Shown here piece after piece: positions 60,991 through 64,000 of a stretch of 64,000 bases of DNA (positions are counted from its first letter, which is position 1; every line of letters begins with the position of its first letter). Origin of the DNA: JAEUKA01 sp044228505 (GTDB lineage Bacteria > Myxococcota_A > Polyangia > Palsa-1104 > JAEUJZ01); the NCBI GenBank assembly GCA_044228505.1, contig JBGAUT010000012.1, forward strand, positions 1-64,000. The letters run 5' to 3'. Made by a program: the position numbers and the translations under genes. The notes below the pieces were generated by a model. The model did no database searches. It had not been told where the DNA came from and saw only the letters and a program-made list of their open reading frames with translations.

Positions 60991-61727
60991 CGCAGCAGCG
61001 TCTCGGCCTGGACTTTCGCGAGAGCCCCCGCCAAGTGGAGAGCAAACGACAGATGGCCCAGTCTCAGCTCGACACCGACCCGAAGCTTGGGCTCCAAACG
61101 GGTCGTCAGCGCAACTTCGACGCCTGCCAGCGCAGCCAGCTCGCTACGAATCGCCGCCAGTTGTGTCGGACTAACTTCAGAGGTCACATGCAGCTCGGCA
61201 CCGTGCCGGCGAAGCTCGATCACCAAGCGCTCACGCTCGGCCAATGACAGCGTCGCAATCTTGCGCACGGCTGTCTGCACCGCGCTCAGCGGATCGGCCA
61301 CCACCGCACCGTCTTGTAACAGCCTTTCGGCGATCACCAACCCAAGCTGAACCGCTTGTTGCCGAAGTTCACGCTCGACTTCGTTGCGTTCTCGATCGAG
61401 CAAAGCCGTTTGCTTGGCTCTCAGCTCATCGAACTGCGACTCAATCTTCTTGCGAAGCTCAGACGTCTCGACCTCGGCCTGTTTTTGCGCAAGCTGGAGC
61501 ACGCCCTGCTTTTCGTCTTCGAGCGCCGCCAGCTTATCGAGGTATTCCTGCTTGAGCTGCTCCGCCTGCTGCCGCTCCGTCACCGCAGCCGCCTGTTCCA
61601 GTGCCACCTTGCGCTTGCGCTCATCGATGACCGCGAGAATGGGCCGATACAGGAAGCGCTGTAACAGAAACACCAACACCAAGAAATTGATCGTCTGAAG
61701 CGCGACGTTCCACAGCGAGATATGCAT
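60987..61727 (-). CDS. atpF: Fo b subunit with long C-terminal (delta-like) extension
   Basis: The 246-residue stator protein has one N-terminal helix (LWNVALQTINFLVLVFLLQRFLYRPI) and a long coiled coil (residues 35-140). The C-terminal region (about 145-246: VQTAVRKIATLSLAERERLVIELRRHGAELHVTSEVSPTQ) looks like a delta-subunit C-terminal domain. N-ATPase b subunits are of this length, and these operons lack a separate delta gene, as here. It sits 3 bp after atpE. Confidence 0.88.
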   Translation of the reverse strand: MHISLWNVALQTINFLVLVFLLQRFLYRPILAVIDERKRKVALEQAAAVTERQQAEQLKQEYLDKLAALEDEKQGVLQLAQKQAEVETSELRKKIESQFDELRAKQTALLDRERNEVERELRQQAVQLGLVIAERLLQDGAVVADPLSAVQTAVRKIATLSLAERERLVIELRRHGAELHVTSEVSPTQLAAIRSELAALAGVEVALTTRLEPKLRVGVELRLGHLSFALHLAGALAKVQAETLLR

Positions 61728-61730
61728 CGC

Positions 61731-61973
61731 TTACTTAACGAATGGGTTAGCGAAGAGCAGCACCAGCGCAACGACCAAGCAATAAATCGCCATCGCCTCG
61801 ATCATGGCCAGGCCAACGAACAGCGACCGCGAGATCGTCGGCCCCGCTTCCGGCTGCCTGGCAATCGCCTCCATCGCCGCTTGAATCGCTCGTCCCTCGG
61901 CCAGCGCTGGACCCATCGCGCCAAAACAGACCGCGATGACCGCACCAAGGATGCTCACCACCTGAACACTCAT
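61731..61973 (-). CDS. atpE: Fo c subunit, N-ATPase type with two carboxylates
   Basis: The 80-residue hairpin has GPALAEGRA in helix 1 with Glu26, the loop ARQPEAGPTISR, and GLAMIEAMAIYCLVVALVLLFANPF in helix 2 with Glu59. With an offset of six against the Ilyobacter Na+ c subunit, E26 replaces Q32, E59 is E65, A60 replaces S66 and Y64 is Y70. Two carboxylates are an N-ATPase feature. The loss of the Ser hydroxyl makes Na+ coupling doubtful; H+ coupling is possible. Confidence 0.92.
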   Translation of the reverse strand: MSVQVVSILGAVIAVCFGAMGPALAEGRAIQAAMEAIARQPEAGPTISRSLFVGLAMIEAMAIYCLVVALVLLFANPFVK

Positions 61974-62671
61974 CTTCCTACTGTCTCCTTGTGATCGTGG
62001 CTTTGCGGCTGCGGATGATCCTCGACTGCCGCCGCAATATACACCGTCGCCAAGATGCTAAAGATGTACGCCTGAACCACGCCGGTTAAAAGCCCAAACA
62101 AGATGATTGGAATCGGCACAAGTAGCCCAGCCACTGACACGATCACCCCGAGGATGAGTCCGTGGCTCATGAGGTTACCGAACAGCCGCATCATCAGCGA
62201 AAAGGTCCGTGTCAGCTCCGATAGCACGTGGATCGGAAACAGGATCGGCGTCGGCTGAAAGAAGTGCTTGAGGTACTGCACGAGTCCATGGCGACGAATG
62301 CCAAAGTAGTACACCGACACAAACACCACCAAGCCAAGTGCCATCACCGTTTCCAGTCGCTCAGTCGGTGGTGCCAGTCCAGGCAGAAGTGACAGCGAGT
62401 TGGCGACGATTAAGAACAGAAAGAGAGTGCCCAGCAGTGGCAAATAGGTACGGCCCTGCTTGCGGGTGACCTCCTCTATCTGGTCCAGAATCGTGGACAC
62501 GATCACCTCGACGATGGCTTGCAGCTTGCCGGGCTCGGAACGAAGTGTTCTAGACAGAGCAAAGCTCCCCGCACCGAGCAGCAGCGTAATCCCACAACTC
62601 GTGAGCAATGAACCACGGATGGGCACCGGCCCCAGTTGAAGAAGGATCGGCTCAAGGAGCGGTGAGATCAT
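61970..62671 (-). CDS. atpB: Fo a subunit, N-ATPase type
   Basis: The 233-residue membrane protein has the ion-channel helix SELTRTFSLMMRLFGNLMSHG with the essential Arg in MMRLFGN. Other typical parts are VIVSTILDQIEEVTRKQ and FLFLIVANSLSLLPGLAPPT. The frame is open to 62764, but the ATG at 62671 matches the usual N terminus. It overlaps atpR by 20 bp and atpE by 4. Confidence 0.92.
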   Translation of the reverse strand: MISPLLEPILLQLGPVPIRGSLLTSCGITLLLGAGSFALSRTLRSEPGKLQAIVEVIVSTILDQIEEVTRKQGRTYLPLLGTLFLFLIVANSLSLLPGLAPPTERLETVMALGLVVFVSVYYFGIRRHGLVQYLKHFFQPTPILFPIHVLSELTRTFSLMMRLFGNLMSHGLILGVIVSVAGLLVPIPIILFGLLTGVVQAYIFSILATVYIAAAVEDHPQPQSHDHKETVGR

Positions 62672-62927
62672 CAGGCTGTCTCCGAAGCCAAACGTATAGC
62701 GCAAGGTGTGTCGGCACAAACCCAAGTAGCCCGTACAGCAGCACCTGTCGCCCGAGATAGCCAAGCAGCGCCATCACTGCCACGAGCGCCACCAGCCGAA
62801 CGACGTGAAGGAGCACCGCCCAGCCAGCATGTTCCATCGCTGTATAGAGTCGAGTGTTCCAGCGCAGCAGCAGCACGTAGCTTACGGCGAGCAAGACCCC
62901 GAGGCCAAACCCAAGTGCAATCATCAT
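62652..62927 (-). CDS. atpR: N-ATPase accessory membrane protein AtpR
   Basis: The 91-residue protein has three hydrophobic segments and the AtpR pattern: a membrane Arg in HVVRLVALVAVMALLGYLGR, then LLYGLLGFVPTHLALYVW and a basic tail. AtpR's membrane Arg is thought to interact with the extra Glu of the c subunit during ring assembly. GGAGG is 6 bases before the ATG at 62927. It is the first gene of this operon; the AtpQ gene that normally precedes it is not visible. Confidence 0.8.
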   Translation of the reverse strand: MMIALGFGLGVLLAVSYVLLLRWNTRLYTAMEHAGWAVLLHVVRLVALVAVMALLGYLGRQVLLYGLLGFVPTHLALYVWLRRQPDDLTAP

Positions 62928-63111
62928 CGCAGTCCTCCGCTCGAAGGGTCGCTCACCATCATCTAGCAAACCAGCATACCCGCTGCCGATGCTAGCTGAG
63001 CTTCTTACGGCTGAACGAACCCCGATCGTTTCGGAAATACAGATCCCAAGTTATGTAAAGTGAACGTCCACCTTCCCTCACCCACCGTCCTACCACACCC
63101 AGATACTCCCG

Positions 63112-63430
63112 GCCTCACACAGGCTACTTCGAGCCTCACACAGGCTACTTCGAGCCTTTCACAGGCTACTTCGAGCCTTTCACAGGCTACTTCGAGCCTC
63201 ACACAGGCTACTTCGAGCCTTTCGCAAGGCTATTCCCAGCTTCACGTAGGCTACTTTCAGCCTTTCGCACGGCTACTTCCAGCCTTTCGCACGGCTACTT
63301 CCAGCTTCACGTAGGCTGCTGCTTGCCTCACACACGGCTACACCCAGCCTCACGCAGGCTGCTGCTTGCCTCACCCACGGCTGATTCGAGCCTTTCGCAC
63401 GGAACGGCTTGCCTCATGCAGGCTGCTTCC
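63112..63430. repeat. Array of 15 units of 21-22 bp upstream of the atp operon
   Basis: Unit starts are 63112, 63133, 63154, 63175, 63196, 63217, 63239, 63260, 63282, 63304, 63325, 63347, 63368, 63390 and 63411. The first five units are nearly identical (GCCTCACACAGGCTACTTCG type); later ones decay. Each unit carries AGCCT and AGGCT arms 5-6 bases apart, and the AGGCT of one unit can instead pair with the AGCCT of the next. Mixed 21/22-bp lengths break any reading frame, so it is not coding. Confidence 0.92.
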
Positions 63431-63441
63431 CACCTTCTTCA

Positions 63442-64000
63442 CTACAACCGCCGCCGAATCGGAGACTCTTCACTGGCTTCCGCTTGCAGCCGGCCACTTG
63501 GTTCGCGACGCAGCCGAGACATCGCAACCTTGGGATCGTGGGTGTAGAACAAATACGCGCCGCGATCGCACAGCTCGGACAAAAGTGCTGTCTTTTCGTC
63601 GATGAGCAGCTCGGGGTAGCGGTCGTAGCCCATCGTCATCGGCAAATGGACCCATGCCGTCCCTGGCACCAGATCACCGGCGAAGACCACCGCACGATCG
63701 GGCGATGGACCCTGCACTTCCGTGAGCAACAGGCCCGGCGTGTGGCCGCTGGAGTAGTGGAAGCGAAGACCAGGCAGAGACGGGTCGCTCTCGACACCAT
63801 CGACCAAGACCTGCAGCCGCCCGCTGTCACGCAGCAGACCTGGCAACTCGGGGATAAACGACGCCCGGTCACGAACATGGGGATGCTCGGCACGGGCGAG
63901 TGCAGACTGACTGACCACGTAGCGTGCCTTCGAAAACAACAGCCGTCGCGGCTCGTTGGCAGCGTACGGGGCCAGCAGTCCGCCTGCATGGTCAAAATGC
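63442..64000 (-). CDS. Metallo-beta-lactamase-fold hydrolase, 5' part beyond window
   Basis: The frame is open to the window edge, giving the last 185 or so residues. HFDHAGGLLAPYA near the edge is the end of the HxHxDH metal motif. SSGHTPG gives the next His, FAGDLVP the bridging Asp and FYTHDPKVAM the last His, all in the order of MBL-fold hydrolases. The usual role is hydrolysis of an ester, thioester or lactone; the substrate is unknown. It ends just before the 21-bp repeat array. Confidence 0.85.
   Translation of the reverse strand, partial: HFDHAGGLLAPYAANEPRRLLFSKARYVVSQSALARAEHPHVRDRASFIPELPGLLRDSGRLQVLVDGVESDPSLPGLRFHYSSGHTPGLLLTEVQGPSPDRAVVFAGDLVPGTAWVHLPMTMGYDRYPELLIDEKTALLSELCDRGAYLFYTHDPKVAMSRLRREPSGRLQAEASEESPIRRRL

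Noticed and set aside
62928..63111. AtpQ or a second small membrane subunit upstream of atpR
   Set aside because: No frame of suitable length with two membrane helices is present before the repeat array.
63060..63314. Heptad-repeat protein (LTQATSS units) encoded by the 21-bp array, plus a similar minus-strand frame (RLEVACE units)
   Set aside because: A 21-bp period gives heptads in any frame; the array contains several 22-bp units that break both frames, and neither frame has a ribosome site.
63112..63430. CRISPR array
   Set aside because: Units are contiguous with no unique spacers, are only 21-22 bp apart, and no cas genes are present.

Overview
The window looks like chromosomal DNA from a GC-rich, Gram-negative delta-type bacterium, most likely a myxobacterium (Myxococcota). 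The support is an internal MYXO-CTERM-type sorting signal, several lipoproteins with Asp-Leu-Ala-rich linkers after the lipobox, Cys-rich stalk repeats, FG-GAP surface proteins, a PilZ protein, WD40 and hybrid-kinase proteins, and an N-type ATPase operon. Coding density is high and many operons use 4-base ATGA or GTGA overlaps. I found no tRNA, rRNA, CRISPR array, transposase or integrase.

Layout. 1-9.8 kb: small regulator-effector pairs (TetR/VOC; MarR with two SnoaL-like proteins; TetR with a membrane fatty-acid hydroxylase), each with a palindromic operator in the expected place, plus a GCS2-type ligase, an ankyrin protein, an M74-like murein peptidase and an EamA transporter. 9.8-16.3 kb: a caspase-fold/EF-hand/thioredoxin/possible beta-barrel protein encoded by A/T-richer DNA, then a 1024-residue protein that joins a TraA-like part (PA14-like domain, Cys-rich stalk, MYXO-CTERM) to a TraB-like part (second signal sequence, barrel, OmpA domain). 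16.4-18.6 kb: two tandem dioxygenase-like proteins, one lacking the metal ligands, and a ThuA-like protein. 18.7-26 kb: a complete TonB receptor/ABC iron-siderophore-type uptake operon. 26-36 kb: MFS transporter, a DUF3160-CapA operon, a hybrid histidine kinase and an FG-GAP lipoprotein. 36-45 kb: BolA, a Fic protein with a substituted active site, a membrane-anchored WD40 protein, an S9 peptidase and a LarA-family protein.

45.3-47.3 kb holds a two-gene AAA ATPase plus DUF4276/TOPRIM-like cassette, a probable anti-phage system. It sits exactly between two copies of a 23-bp sequence that is the 3' end of the larA-like gene, so it appears to have been inserted there without destroying the host gene. 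47.3-57.2 kb: ABC-F protein, enoyl-CoA hydratase, a secreted lectin with beta-trefoil and two MVL-type domains, an MgtA-type P-ATPase, PilZ, MFS and an alkaline-phosphatase-superfamily protein.

57.2-62.9 kb: an N-ATPase-type rotary ATPase operon in the order atpR-B-E-F-A-G-D. Beta is last, and no epsilon, delta or AtpQ gene is visible, so the order differs from the usual atpDCQRBEFAG. Upstream of it is an array of 15 copies of a 21-22-bp unit. The window closes inside a metallo-beta-lactamase-fold hydrolase. The strongest candidates for undescribed biology are the TraA-TraB-like polyprotein, the inserted ATPase/DUF4276 cassette and the rearranged N-ATPase with its repeat array.
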